From NCBI GenBank assembly GCA_045430345.1, contig JAILXT010000007.1, positions 62,001 to 126,000 on the forward strand: 64,000 nucleotides of DNA, in the 5' to 3' direction. Both the position numbers and the translations under genes were made by a program. Position 1 is the first letter of the stretch. Each line of letters opens with the position of its first letter. Positions 20,225 to 29,580 of the stretch are shown in pieces. This DNA comes from Agarilytica sp045430345. Lineage in GTDB: Bacteria > Pseudomonadota > Gammaproteobacteria > Pseudomonadales > Cellvibrionaceae. The notes under the pieces are model-generated. The model had not been told where the DNA came from and did not search any database. It saw only the letters and a program-made list of their open reading frames with translations.

Positions 20225-20294
20225 GTAATTTGGTTCTGGGTGTGATAAGTCTATTGAAAATGATAAGTTATTAGATAATAAATGGGGAGATATA

Positions 20295-21530
20295 ATGAGT
20301 GATAGCTATTTGTACAAGCCTTATAAATCAAAGTATGTGAGTGTTTATAACGCTTTATTGCCACTGTTAGCTGTTTTGGGGAAAAACCCTAAAAAACAAA
20401 TTAATTTTGATTTGTTACATGAAATAGCATCGAAAGCAACCGGGTTGTCGGACTTTGGTGGTGAGGATTATTACGAAGGGCTAAATGTACTTATAGACAG
20501 TATTCTAGAGGAAAAGCATTTTCACTCCTTTGGTTATTTTCTTGCTAAGGGAATGATTGTAGAGCCCCTTAAAAACAGACTCTATTTAGAAGAAACCTAT
20601 AAACGTTCACCCGAGATAAAAGATGAAAGTATTGAAGGTGCAATTTGGGTACTTGGTCTCCCTCGCACGGGGAGTACGTTGCTTCATAACTTATTAGCTT
20701 TGGATGAGGAAAATCGTACGCTCAAACGATGGGAGGCGGCAGTGCCGTCCCCAATGAATGTAGACCCAAAGGTTGACCTTGAACAGCGTAAGAAGAAGGC
20801 TCAAGTTACCGATAAAGTTTTACACATTTTGGCCCCGGATTTGTTAAAAAAACATTCGATGGGGTGGAATTTGCCGGAAGAGTGCGTAATGCTCTTTAGG
20901 GATACCTTTAGAAGTCAGCTATTTGGGTTTAGTTTAGGTGTGGAAAAATATGGTGAGTGGTTGCGAAACCAGAACCTTAACACGGCATATGCGTATTACC
21001 TGCGCCAACTTAAAGTACTTCAGCACCAAGAAAAGAAAACTCGCTGGGTGTTTAAAGCGCCTTTTCATAGCTTGCATATTGAAGCTATTGAGTCTGTATT
21101 TAATCAGCCCAGATATATTAATTTGCACCGTAACCCTAATAGTGTGTTGCCCTCTGTTGCTAGTTTGGGTGAAACCCTTCAGGGGATGTGCTCAAAGTAT
21201 GTTGACCGCAGGTTAGCTGGTGAGCATGTTTTGAATGAGTGTAAATTGGCGATTGATAATCTTGTGAGAAGTAGAGAAAAAATAGCGAGCAACAGAATTA
21301 TTGATATATATTTTTCAGATTTTATAAAAGATCCGTCTGGTACCATCGAACATGTTTATGAAAAATGGGAGTTGCCCTTCACTGAAGTTTATCGATCGAA
21401 GATCAAAGAGTTTATGGAGGCTAATCCTAAGAATAAACACGGTAAACATACATATGCTCGTGAGGAATATGGTCTCAGCGATGCGCTGATTAACGAAAAG
21501 TTTGGTGCTTACATAGCATCAATTAGTTAA
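20295..21530 (+). CDS. sulfotransferase family protein (PAPS-dependent type)
   Basis: A 411-residue protein with the motif GLPRTGSTLLHNLL near residue 120, the 5'-phosphosulfate-binding loop of the Sulfotransfer_3 type family. Family members move sulfate from PAPS to a hydroxyl or similar acceptor. The segment YINLHRNPNSVLPSVASL near residue 270 matches the region that binds the 3'-phosphate. A strong ribosome site (GGGGAGA) precedes the ATG. It lies 70 bases after the PKS stop on the same strand, so it probably belongs to the polyketide operon and either tailors the product or assists chain release. It is not fused to a thioesterase as in curacin-type ST-TE release. The substrate cannot be read from the sequence. 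Confidence 0.85.
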   Translation: MSDSYLYKPYKSKYVSVYNALLPLLAVLGKNPKKQINFDLLHEIASKATGLSDFGGEDYYEGLNVLIDSILEEKHFHSFGYFLAKGMIVEPLKNRLYLEETYKRSPEIKDESIEGAIWVLGLPRTGSTLLHNLLALDEENRTLKRWEAAVPSPMNVDPKVDLEQRKKKAQVTDKVLHILAPDLLKKHSMGWNLPEECVMLFRDTFRSQLFGFSLGVEKYGEWLRNQNLNTAYAYYLRQLKVLQHQEKKTRWVFKAPFHSLHIEAIESVFNQPRYINLHRNPNSVLPSVASLGETLQGMCSKYVDRRLAGEHVLNECKLAIDNLVRSREKIASNRIIDIYFSDFIKDPSGTIEHVYEKWELPFTEVYRSKIKEFMEANPKNKHGKHTYAREEYGLSDALINEKFGAYIASIS

Positions 21531-21568
21531 ATCATATCCTAAATAAAATATGGTGAGGGTGAAGTTGG

Positions 21569-22915
21569 ATGAGTGATGGTTCTCTGGGTCGTAGAGCGAT
21601 TGTTATTGGTGGAAGTATTGCTGGTTTGATGTCGGCAAAGTTGTTATCTAATCGTTATAAAAGCGTGGTTGTGATTGATAAAGACACTCTGGATGTATTT
21701 CCGGAAAATCGAAAGATGGTGCCTCAGAGTCATCATGTTCATATTGTGCTAAAGGCCGGGGAAGAAGGTCTTAACCAGATTTTCCCAGGGTTTTCTGAAG
21801 ATATGTTGGCGCTAGGCTCTGTACGAATAGATATGAGTCAAGAGATGGTTTCATGCAGTGCTTTAGGGGTTGCTCCAAAGTGGAAGTCGGACATTTCGTT
21901 GTTGTCGCAATCAAGACCTTTACTCGAGCATGCTTTGTATCGGCGTGTACGAAAAGAGTGCCCTAATGTGGAATTTCGTAATTCTACGAGTGTAAGTGGC
22001 TTGTCTTATGATTCGGGTTTAAATCGAGTGACCGGGGTAAACTTGAAAAATCGGGACTCGAAAGATGATCAGATTTCTTCGGATATTATCGTTGATGCTT
22101 CAGGGCGAGGGGCGCTTGCTCTTCGCTGGTTTAAAGATTTGGGCTTGCCTGCTCCAGAGCTAGATGAAGTGAAAGTTTTGGTGGGGTATGCGAGCTGTAG
22201 GGTGAGGTTGTGTGAAGACAATACCCGTAAGTGGAAAGGTGTCGAGTGTGGTGGACCTGCGCCAGATCATCATATTGCGGGTATGCTAATGCCTATTGAA
22301 AATGGCCTACATATATGCAGCGTCACTTCACGTTTCAGTGACTTTCCGCCAACAAGTGAAAATGATTTTGTTGAATATTTAACTCGTTTTCCTCACCCCT
22401 TTTTCTCCAAAGCATTGGAGGGGGCTGAAATTGTTTCTCCCATTCAAAAGATGCGGTACGAGAGTAGTAAACGTCGCCGTTATGAAGCGCTAGAGAATCT
22501 ACCTAAAGGGTACATGCCTATTGGAGATGCTTTGTGCAGTGTTAATCCTTGCTATGGCCAGGGTATGAGCTCAGCTGTTTTACAGGCCAAGGTTTTAGGC
22601 TCTGTATTGGCCGCGATCAATTCTAATGAGGCGTTAGACGAAATCCCTGGCCGGTTTTTAAACCAGGCGGAGCCGGTGTGTAATCAAATATGGCGTAACG
22701 CGTGCTTAAAGGATTTCCGCTACCCAAAAACCGCGGGAAGCCGCGCTTTTATTTCAGAGAAGGAAATAGAGGAGCAAGTTTTGCTAGAGAGGGCGAGTAT
22801 TCTGAATCCAAAGCTCCGCCTTCAACTGATGCGATTAAGTCATTTACTAGACGATCCTTCGCTATTAGATTCGGATGAGTTTCGTAGCCTTATTGATGTA
22901 CCTTGCCCTGTATAG
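21569..22915 (+). CDS. FAD-dependent monooxygenase-like oxidoreductase
   Basis: A 448-residue flavoprotein. It starts with a Rossmann fold for FAD (VIGGSIAGLMSAKLL, near residue 12), has the middle-strand DASGRG motif near residue 180, and the second FAD motif GDALCSVNPCYGQGM near residue 320. This layout fits group A aromatic-hydroxylase-like monooxygenases and related halogenase-fold enzymes. The tryptophan motif WxWxIP of flavin halogenases was not found, so halogenation is not supported. A good ribosome site (GGTGAGGGTGAAG) precedes the ATG. It sits 38 bases after the sulfotransferase and ends the cluster, so oxidation of the polyketide is the likely job. A desaturase or epoxidase role is possible. 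Confidence 0.8.
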   Translation: MSDGSLGRRAIVIGGSIAGLMSAKLLSNRYKSVVVIDKDTLDVFPENRKMVPQSHHVHIVLKAGEEGLNQIFPGFSEDMLALGSVRIDMSQEMVSCSALGVAPKWKSDISLLSQSRPLLEHALYRRVRKECPNVEFRNSTSVSGLSYDSGLNRVTGVNLKNRDSKDDQISSDIIVDASGRGALALRWFKDLGLPAPELDEVKVLVGYASCRVRLCEDNTRKWKGVECGGPAPDHHIAGMLMPIENGLHICSVTSRFSDFPPTSENDFVEYLTRFPHPFFSKALEGAEIVSPIQKMRYESSKRRRYEALENLPKGYMPIGDALCSVNPCYGQGMSSAVLQAKVLGSVLAAINSNEALDEIPGRFLNQAEPVCNQIWRNACLKDFRYPKTAGSRAFISEKEIEEQVLLERASILNPKLRLQLMRLSHLLDDPSLLDSDEFRSLIDVPCPV

Positions 22916-22953
22916 GGCATAGGCGGTGAGAAAGCGCATTGTTATCTAGATGT

Positions 22954-22975
22954 GCTCATTTCGTGTAAAATGAGC
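22954..22975 (+). terminator. hairpin after the PKS cluster, weak terminator
   Basis: An inverted repeat GCTCATTT / AAATGAGC with a six-base loop lies 38 bases past the flavoprotein stop. The run that follows (cactttat) is poor in T, so intrinsic termination is only possible. It sits at the boundary between the biosynthetic operon and prfC. Confidence 0.4.
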
Positions 22976-23055
22976 CACTTTATCGTGATCCCCCTTACTT
23001 TCTATCAAAATATCTATAGGGGAATTCAGCTACTGGATTATTGGTACTCCCTAGT

Positions 23056-24630
23056 ATGAGCTTTTCCGAAGAAATCAACCAACGGCGCACCTTCGCCATC
23101 ATCTCCCACCCCGATGCGGGTAAAACCACTATCACCGAAAAGCTGCTTTTATTCGGCAATGCCATTCAGCTAGCGGGTTCCGTTAAAGGTAAGAAGGGGC
23201 CGCATGCCAAGTCCGATTGGATGAGCATGGAGCAGGAGCGGGGTATTTCTGTCACTTCCTCTGTGATGCAGTTTCCTTATAAGGAGCGAGTGGTTAACTT
23301 ATTGGACACTCCTGGGCACGAGGATTTCTCTGAAGATACCTACCGTACTCTGACTGCCGTCGATTCTGTTTTAATGGTGATTGATGGCGCGAAAGGTGTG
23401 GAAGCACGTACGATCAAACTGATGGAGGTGTGTCGTTTACGGGATACGCCGATTCTCTCCTTCGTTAACAAGATGGATCGCGATATGCGAGACCCTATTG
23501 AAGTTATGGATGAAGTGGAGAGCGTACTCAAGATTAAGGCCGCGCCGATTAATTGGCCGCTCGGGATGGGTAAAGAATTCAAGGGGGTGTATAACCTCTA
23601 CACAGATACCGTCCATCTTTATGAGCAGGGGCTAGGCCACACAATTCAGGATGATCGTCAAATTAAAGGTTTGGATAGTCAGGAGTTTACTGATTTGATG
23701 GGCGCTTATGCTGAGGATGTACGTGAAGAGATTGAGCTTGTCCGTGGCGCAACGCACGAATTCGATATAGAAGAGTATCTTGCCGGTAAGCTCACTCCCG
23801 TGTTTTTTGGAACGGCGTTAGGTAATTTTGGCGTGCGTGAAATGCTAGATGGTTTTGTCGAATGGGCGCCGCCGCCTTTGGGGCGAGATACGGATGTTCG
23901 CAATGTCCCTGCTGAGGAAGAAGCATTTAGCGGCTTTGTTTTTAAGATTCAAGCGAATATGGACCCTAAGCATCGTGACCGTATCGCGTTTATGCGGGTG
24001 TGTTCAGGTAAATATACAAAAGGCATGAAGATGCGTCATGTACGCCTCGATAAGGATGTGAAGATTGCGGATGCGGTGACCTTTTTAGCGGGCGATCGCA
24101 GCCATGTCGAAGAGGCGGTATCGGGTGATATTATTGGCTTGCACAATCACGGTACGATACAGATCGGCGACACTTTCACTGAAGGTGAGGTATTGAAGTA
24201 CACGGGCATCCCTCATTTTGCACCGGAGCTATTTAGGCGTATTCGGCTGAAAGACCCACTGAAAACAAAACAACTTCAAAAAGGCTTACAGCAGTTGTCA
24301 GAAGAAGGCTCTACACAGGTCTTTTTCCCGATAAACAATAATGACATTGTTGTGGGGGCTGTGGGTGTGTTGCAGTTTGAAGTGGTAGCGTACAGGTTAA
24401 AAGACGAATATAAGGTTGAGGCGATATATGAGCCTGTCAGTGTGGCAACGGCTCGTTGGGTTGATTGCGAAGACGAAAAGAAATTTGCTGAGTTCAAACG
24501 GAAGTGTTCTGATAATCTTTCCATTGATGGCGGTGGCCATCTTACGTATTTGGCGCCGACCCGAGTGAATTTGTCTTTGTCTCAAGAGCGTTACCCTGAA
24601 GTTGCCTTTCGCTCTACTCGAGAGCACTAG
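23056..24630 (+). CDS. prfC: peptide chain release factor 3
   Basis: RF3, a translational GTPase that recycles RF1 and RF2 from the ribosome after termination. The protein starts MSFSEEINQRRTFAIISHPD; the G1 loop SHPDAGKTT, the switch region AKSDWMSMEQERGISVTSS, the G3 motif DTPGH and the G4 motif NKMD are all present, then the domain II and III regions of RF3. At 524 residues it matches the usual length. An in-frame TTG at 23041 would add five residues, but the ATG at 23056 matches the known N-terminus better. The AGGGGAA at about 23018 is distant from either start. It marks the return from accessory to core genes. Confidence 0.96.
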   Translation: MSFSEEINQRRTFAIISHPDAGKTTITEKLLLFGNAIQLAGSVKGKKGPHAKSDWMSMEQERGISVTSSVMQFPYKERVVNLLDTPGHEDFSEDTYRTLTAVDSVLMVIDGAKGVEARTIKLMEVCRLRDTPILSFVNKMDRDMRDPIEVMDEVESVLKIKAAPINWPLGMGKEFKGVYNLYTDTVHLYEQGLGHTIQDDRQIKGLDSQEFTDLMGAYAEDVREEIELVRGATHEFDIEEYLAGKLTPVFFGTALGNFGVREMLDGFVEWAPPPLGRDTDVRNVPAEEEAFSGFVFKIQANMDPKHRDRIAFMRVCSGKYTKGMKMRHVRLDKDVKIADAVTFLAGDRSHVEEAVSGDIIGLHNHGTIQIGDTFTEGEVLKYTGIPHFAPELFRRIRLKDPLKTKQLQKGLQQLSEEGSTQVFFPINNNDIVVGAVGVLQFEVVAYRLKDEYKVEAIYEPVSVATARWVDCEDEKKFAEFKRKCSDNLSIDGGGHLTYLAPTRVNLSLSQERYPEVAFRSTREH

Positions 24631-24659
24631 TTACTCAATCGCGATATGGCTGCTTAGTT

Positions 24660-25256
24660 ATGACAACCCCCTCTTCATTCATACTGCCTGAAAAGGTACC
24701 TTCCACGGGGAATGCTTTAACTCGTTGGCTGGGGCGTACGATATTGCGTTCCATCGGGTGGCAGGTGAAAGGTGAACTTCCAAATCACGCACAAGTGGTT
24801 ATCTGCGGGGCTCCCCATACGTCCAATTGGGATTTTATTGTCGCCATGGGTGTTTCGTTGGCCATGGGCATAAAGTTCTCTTACCTGATGAAAAAGGAAG
24901 CGTTTATCTGGCCGTTTCGCGGCCTTTTTATGGCGATGGGCGGGATTCCGCTTGATCGCGGCTCGTCTGTAGATACTGTCCAACAAATTGCTCAGTGGTA
25001 CCGTGATCACGATCAAGTGTGGCTTGCCATTACCCCGGAAGGCACACGTTCAAAAGTAGAAAGATGGAAAACGGGCTTTTTGCGTATTGCTCATCAAGCG
25101 CAAGTGCCTGTTTTCTTGGTGGGTTGGCATTACCCTGAGAAGGCTTTATATTTGGACAAGCTGTGGCACACCACGGGCGATCATGTGAAAGATGCTGAAG
25201 AAATTCGTGCGTATCTCACATCTCGTTACCAAGGCGCCCACCCAGAAAAACAATAA
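24660..25256 (+). CDS. 1-acyl-glycerol-3-phosphate acyltransferase-like protein (PlsC family)
   Basis: A 198-residue lysophospholipid acyltransferase-like protein. The catalytic HX4D motif is present as HTSNWD (about residue 58), and the phosphate-binding EGTR motif near residue 123 follows ITP. The family transfers acyl chains onto lysophospholipids or related acceptors at the inner membrane. The short length and FLVGWHYPEKALYLDKLW tail resemble small stand-alone acyltransferases rather than canonical PlsC, so the acceptor is uncertain. It follows prfC by 29 bases and precedes the AI-2E permease by 37, so the three may be cotranscribed. Confidence 0.85.
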   Translation: MTTPSSFILPEKVPSTGNALTRWLGRTILRSIGWQVKGELPNHAQVVICGAPHTSNWDFIVAMGVSLAMGIKFSYLMKKEAFIWPFRGLFMAMGGIPLDRGSSVDTVQQIAQWYRDHDQVWLAITPEGTRSKVERWKTGFLRIAHQAQVPVFLVGWHYPEKALYLDKLWHTTGDHVKDAEEIRAYLTSRYQGAHPEKQ

Positions 25257-25293
25257 TCATCGCTGATCTAACAGCGACATAGGAAGTGCGCTT

Positions 25294-26424
25294 ATGCAAA
25301 TGACCTCTCCCATTGCTCGGTTTCTTTTCGTTATGGCGTGCTTTATTGTCGTCGTTGCGGGTATGCGTGCCGCAGAGTCTTTGATTGTTCCCTTTCTGTT
25401 ATCGCTATTCATTGCTGTCATTTGCACACCGCCACTGATGTGGTTAAAAAACAAAGGGCTTCCCAATGGGCTTGCGATGCTCGTCGTTATTGCTGCAATC
25501 GTCATTTGCAGTGTGCTTATTGGGGCGATCGTCGGCTCCTCTATTAGTGCTTTTCGTGGTGATTTGCCTGAGTATCAAATTCGTTTAACGGAATTAACCG
25601 GGCAGTTATTTACTTATCTAGAGTCTCTTGGCCTTTCTATTGATGTTGCGCAGCTGCGCGATGGTTTTAATCCCTCTGCCGCACTGTCTATGGCGGGCAA
25701 TACCCTGGCTCAGCTTGGGAATATGATGACCAATGCGTTTCTGATCTTGCTGACGGTGATTTTTATTCTTGCGGAAGAAGTTGGCTTTACTCAAAAATTA
25801 AAAGTACTGGGTAATACAGAAAAAACATTAACGGCAATTGATAAGTTTTCGAACGGGGTAAATCAGTACGTCGCGATTAAAACAATGATGAGTTTGTTAA
25901 CTGGCCTGCTGATTATGGTGTGGTTATGGGCGCTCGGTGTTGATTACTTTGTTTTATGGGGAATGTTGGCGTTTTTACTTAACTTTGTTCCGACTTTAGG
26001 TTCTATTATTGCGGCTGTGCCGGCGGTCTTGCTTGCTGTAGTTCAGCTCGGCGTCGGGGAAGCCTTGTTGACCGGCCTGGGTTTTCTCGTTGTGAATTTT
26101 GGGGTGGGGAATGTCCTTGAGCCTAGAATTATGGGGAAAGGCTTGAACCTCTCTACTTTGGTGGTGTTTTTGTCCTTGGTATTTTGGGGGTGGGTACTGG
26201 GTCCGATAGGTATGTTGTTATCTATCCCGCTTACGATGACAGTAAAAATAGCGACGGAAAGTTTTGAAGATACACGATGGATTGGCGTGATTTTAGGGTC
26301 AGGAAAAGATATCTTTCATCACGAGGAGGAAATTGTCTCTACGTTTAAGTTGGCGAAAGAAGCGCAGCCAGAACACGATCAGACGGCAAGTGCAGACCTT
26401 GATAAAGACGCTGCGCCAGAATGA
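25294..26424 (+). CDS. AI-2E family transporter (PerM/YdiK-like permease)
   Basis: A 376-residue inner-membrane protein with about seven to eight hydrophobic segments, including two near the N-terminus (residues 8-30 and 33-55), one near 140-160, and a C-terminal group from about 200 to 330. The soluble region between (about 85-140) and the segment NFGVGNVLEPRIMGKGLNLS are typical of the AI-2E/PerM family. Members have been linked to autoinducer-2 export, sodium/proton exchange and other transport, so the substrate is open. The start is supported by AGGAAG seven bases upstream. The C-terminal 45 residues are hydrophilic and acidic. Confidence 0.85.
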   Translation: MQMTSPIARFLFVMACFIVVVAGMRAAESLIVPFLLSLFIAVICTPPLMWLKNKGLPNGLAMLVVIAAIVICSVLIGAIVGSSISAFRGDLPEYQIRLTELTGQLFTYLESLGLSIDVAQLRDGFNPSAALSMAGNTLAQLGNMMTNAFLILLTVIFILAEEVGFTQKLKVLGNTEKTLTAIDKFSNGVNQYVAIKTMMSLLTGLLIMVWLWALGVDYFVLWGMLAFLLNFVPTLGSIIAAVPAVLLAVVQLGVGEALLTGLGFLVVNFGVGNVLEPRIMGKGLNLSTLVVFLSLVFWGWVLGPIGMLLSIPLTMTVKIATESFEDTRWIGVILGSGKDIFHHEEEIVSTFKLAKEAQPEHDQTASADLDKDAAPE

Positions 26425-26466
26425 TTTTTAATATTCTGACGGGCATAGGGCGCTTCGTTAGAGAGC

Positions 26467-27873
26467 TTATTTAGTATTTGTTTTAGTGCCACGTTGGCCG
26501 ATAATATCTAGCGCGGCTACGCGATAAGCTTCTGCTAGCGTAGGGAAGTTAAAAATATTCTCTACGAAAATATCTACATTGGCGTCGGAGATAAGCGCCA
26601 TTTGGCCGATATGAATAAGTTCGGTTGCGCCTTCTCCTACGATCATCACTCCCAGTATTTTTTTTCCTTCGACATCGCAGACGATTTTTAACATACCGTC
26701 TTGTATACCCGATATTTGGCCGCGCGCAATTTCTTCAAATTGCGAGATGCCGACGATAACGTCTCCGTAGGTATCTCGCGCTTGTTTTTCACTTAAGCCA
26801 ACCGAGGAGAGTTCCGGGATAGAGTAGATGCCTGAAGGGATGAGACTTTGCATTTCGCCTAATGGTAAATCATAAATATTACAGCTGGCTCTTCGTCCCT
26901 GCTCCATGGAGGCTGATGCGAGCGAGGGAGGACCTATGACGTCGCCTGCGGCATATATGGTACTTACTTCTGTTTGTAAGTCTTCATTGACGCTAATGAG
27001 TCCGCGCTCGTTGAGTGACAAGCCCGCTTTACCGATATCTAAATCGGAGACACTGGCCAGCCGGCCTGCTGCGCACAAAAGTTTGTCGCTCTTATATTCG
27101 TTACCGTCTTCACACACGACCACGACAGAATCGAAACCATTCCAGTAAGCATGCTGAACGGAAGTGCTTCCGACCCATGTACCGCCCATATTCTCGAAGG
27201 CGTGTATGAATTTGGCCGTTAAGTCGGTATCGAGGAAGCCGAGAGGCTGAGGATACTTGTCGATCATAGTGACGTTAACGCCCAGCGCCTGGAATATTGA
27301 GGCGTATTCACTTGCGATCACGCCTCCACCTAACACCGTGAGGCTTTTGGGGAGGTACATCATGGACAATATAGAGTCGCTGTCAAAAATATGCTCGTGG
27401 TCTACAGGGATATTGTCCGGTGCGCGTGGGTATGAGCCTGTAGCGATAACAAAGTGGTCTGAGGTGAGAATTTCTTTCGGGCCGCGAACCTTTGTAATTT
27501 CTAACTCTGTTTTTGACAAAAATTTCCCGCGGCCATGAATGAGGTTTATCTCATTTCTATCCATTTGCTTACGCATGTATTTATCGTGCGCGGCTAAGAC
27601 TTCGCCGAGGCGATTAATTAAGGTGGCTAGCTCTAAGTCTTCAGCGAGTTCAAAATTCGCGATGGCGGCATTCATCCGCATGTTTTTTACGCGTAAAGCG
27701 TTTTCGCGGAGTGTTTTTGAAGGAATGGTGCCCCTGTGAACACAGGAACCACCGAGATCGCGATCTTTTTCAATAAGTGCGACAGTTTTTCCCGCTTCTG
27801 TTGCTTGTATTGCCGCTTTTTGACCGGCAGGGCCACTGCCGATCACGATCATGTCATAGTGAGTTGTCGTCAC
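26467..27873 (-). CDS. sthA: soluble (Si-specific) pyridine nucleotide transhydrogenase
   Basis: A 468-residue flavoprotein of the disulfide-reductase fold. It has the N-terminal FAD motif GSGPAGQKAA, the segment GGSCVHRGTIPSKTLRE around residue 42, the NAD(P) motif GGGVIASEYAS, and AAGDVIGPPSLAS near residue 310. The CXXXXC redox pair of lipoamide dehydrogenase is reduced to a single Cys, as in SthA, which moves hydride between NADPH and NAD+ without a disulfide. The length matches the family. Its ATG overlaps the last four bases of the HDOD gene (ATGA), so the two are coupled. Confidence 0.93.
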   Translation of the reverse strand: MTTTHYDMIVIGSGPAGQKAAIQATEAGKTVALIEKDRDLGGSCVHRGTIPSKTLRENALRVKNMRMNAAIANFELAEDLELATLINRLGEVLAAHDKYMRKQMDRNEINLIHGRGKFLSKTELEITKVRGPKEILTSDHFVIATGSYPRAPDNIPVDHEHIFDSDSILSMMYLPKSLTVLGGGVIASEYASIFQALGVNVTMIDKYPQPLGFLDTDLTAKFIHAFENMGGTWVGSTSVQHAYWNGFDSVVVVCEDGNEYKSDKLLCAAGRLASVSDLDIGKAGLSLNERGLISVNEDLQTEVSTIYAAGDVIGPPSLASASMEQGRRASCNIYDLPLGEMQSLIPSGIYSIPELSSVGLSEKQARDTYGDVIVGISQFEEIARGQISGIQDGMLKIVCDVEGKKILGVMIVGEGATELIHIGQMALISDANVDIFVENIFNFPTLAEAYRVAALDIIGQRGTKTNTK

Positions 27874-28730
27874 GCGGACATCGCCTCCACCGCACTGTTG
27901 ATGGTCTCTTCTTTTTCTAACACCGCGTCTATTTGGTCTTGGTACAAGTTAAGATCGGCAAATACCGCTTGCTCTTTAAGTTCGTCAAGTGTCATGCATT
28001 CGGTTTTATTGCCTTCTTCACACATATAATGACTGGCAATTTTTGCGCCGCCGACAACGATCATTGTTTGCATTTGGACATCATGAGGCTGGCTGTAGTT
28101 GTGGAAATATTTGACGCTCTCACATACTGATTTCGGCATTCCCCACTTCTCAACAACGCGAACGCCGATTTTTTGCTGAAATTGTTGTTCTATTTGGAGG
28201 ATTTCCTCTTTACTGGGGCTTACTTTAATTTTTTCGGCTATTTCCAATGAGCTTTGAATGGCAACGGGGCGGCCGATATCGTGGAGCAAGCCTGCAAGAA
28301 AGCCAGCTTCGACATTCTTTCGACAGGCTCTGGCGACCTCTTTTGCCCATAGGCCGGTTGCTAAAGAGTATTTAATTTCATACGCAATATGTTGTTCAAA
28401 CCCTGGGGTGTTGAATAAGCGGGTGTTGATCGACGCAGAAAGCGCAATTTCTGCAATGAGTTTCATTCCGAGGCGTGTAATTGCCTGTTGGAGTGATACC
28501 ATGGAGCTGTTCGGGCTGTAGGCGGCCGAGTTGGCAACACGCATCACGTGTCCTGCTAGTGTTTGATCGCTTTGAATGAGTTTTGCCAGGTCCGAGGCTT
28601 CTGATTCGGGGTCTTGTGTTAGGCGGACGACTTTACCGGCGACTTCGGGTAATAGGGGCACTTCAAGTTCTTGATTGGCAATGCGTTGTTCGAGTTTTTC
28701 GCTAATTGCGGTTACAGCAGCACTGGGCAT
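27870..28730 (-). CDS. HDOD domain protein
   Basis: A 286-residue cytoplasmic protein. Residues about 15-210 form an HDOD domain, a degenerate HD fold that usually lacks full phosphodiesterase activity and works in signalling. Visible features are the start ELEVPLLPEVAGKVVRLTQDPES, the helix NSAAYSPNSSMVSLQQAITRLG and the motif LLHDIGRPVAI. The C-terminal 70 residues are a helical extension. HDOD proteins often link c-di-GMP or stress inputs to other partners, but no receiver, GGDEF or EAL domain is attached. It is upstream of and overlaps sthA, an unusual pairing that suggests joint expression. Confidence 0.88.
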   Translation of the reverse strand: MPSAAVTAISEKLEQRIANQELEVPLLPEVAGKVVRLTQDPESEASDLAKLIQSDQTLAGHVMRVANSAAYSPNSSMVSLQQAITRLGMKLIAEIALSASINTRLFNTPGFEQHIAYEIKYSLATGLWAKEVARACRKNVEAGFLAGLLHDIGRPVAIQSSLEIAEKIKVSPSKEEILQIEQQFQQKIGVRVVEKWGMPKSVCESVKYFHNYSQPHDVQMQTMIVVGGAKIASHYMCEEGNKTECMTLDELKEQAVFADLNLYQDQIDAVLEKEETINSAVEAMSA

Positions 28731-29005
28731 ATAGGAAGGTCCTGTTAAATGTGCGATAAAACTGATGGGTCACCTTTAAAAATAGCACGCGCCAGGAAAG
28801 TTAAGTGGATTTGTCGGTCAATTCCTCAAGTTTTGTGGCGTAAAAAATAACATATTAAGGCATAAGCTCGCGCAGAAATGCGGAGTTTTGCCGGATTAAA
28901 TAGATCTTGAACCATTGTTTACTATTATTAGACATATTAGAGCTTATTCAGGAACGGTATTTGACAAACCTATGAGATGTGTTCGTGTACTAGTGATTGG
29001 CGCCC

Positions 29006-29566
29006 ATGGACAATAATGACTTAGTCTGGGACTTTGCAAAATTTGAGCGCCGTCAGGTTGCGCAGAATTTTGTAATGGGCTTTGAAAATAAGCTTTGTGT
29101 GTATTCTGCGTCTGTCGAGCAGCTCTATAGTAATTACGATATCTTTTTCCCTCAGGAGGAAAGCCGTAAGCTGGTTATCCTTCCCAACCCCTATGCTCAC
29201 CATGATACCTTTCACGGTATTGCTGAAGAGGCTGCTAAGCCTACCGGATTGCTTTTAGTGCCTGCAGACCCTGAAGACCCAAAGGGACGTTTGAATATCA
29301 TTATCCCCTTCAAAAGCGCGAAAGATAAGTTTAAGAAAGTACCCTTGGATGTGGGGCTTCAATTGATACGCAGTAAACGCCCAGCGGATAAACCGTTTTT
29401 GCCTGTGCTGGTTAAAGGTGATTTGCGTGAGTTAAATACTAAGACTCCTTGCCTACATTTGCATGCGTTGTCGCTGGGGGCTATGGGGGCGATGTCCGAG
29501 TTGGAAGTCTCTGATATTCAGAAAGTGATTTTGTCGCGATTGGATGAGTTAGCGAAAAGAACGTAG
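29006..29566 (+). CDS. conserved hypothetical protein, unknown function
   Basis: I do not recognise this 186-residue protein. It has no signal peptide, membrane segment or known catalytic motif. The middle is rich in proline and acidic residues (LLLVPADPEDPKGRLNIIIPF), followed by a Lys-rich part and a helical C-terminus that ends LSRLDELAKRT. The ATG at 29006 was chosen because upstream in-frame starts are TTG. It is divergent from the HDOD gene and convergent with the TonB-C gene, and ends at a strong terminator, so it is probably a single-gene unit. Confidence 0.7.
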   Translation: MDNNDLVWDFAKFERRQVAQNFVMGFENKLCVYSASVEQLYSNYDIFFPQEESRKLVILPNPYAHHDTFHGIAEEAAKPTGLLLVPADPEDPKGRLNIIIPFKSAKDKFKKVPLDVGLQLIRSKRPADKPFLPVLVKGDLRELNTKTPCLHLHALSLGAMGAMSELEVSDIQKVILSRLDELAKRT

Positions 29567-29580
29567 GTGCTGAAAGTCTA

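Noticed and set aside
21569..22915. Flavin-dependent halogenase
   Set aside because: The FAD motifs fit, but the WxWxIP motif and the Lys-bearing GGGxxGx pattern of halogenases were not found.
28961..28991. Promoter TTGACA upstream of the hypothetical gene at 29006
   Set aside because: No acceptable -10 box at 16-18 bases; only TTGACA itself is convincing.
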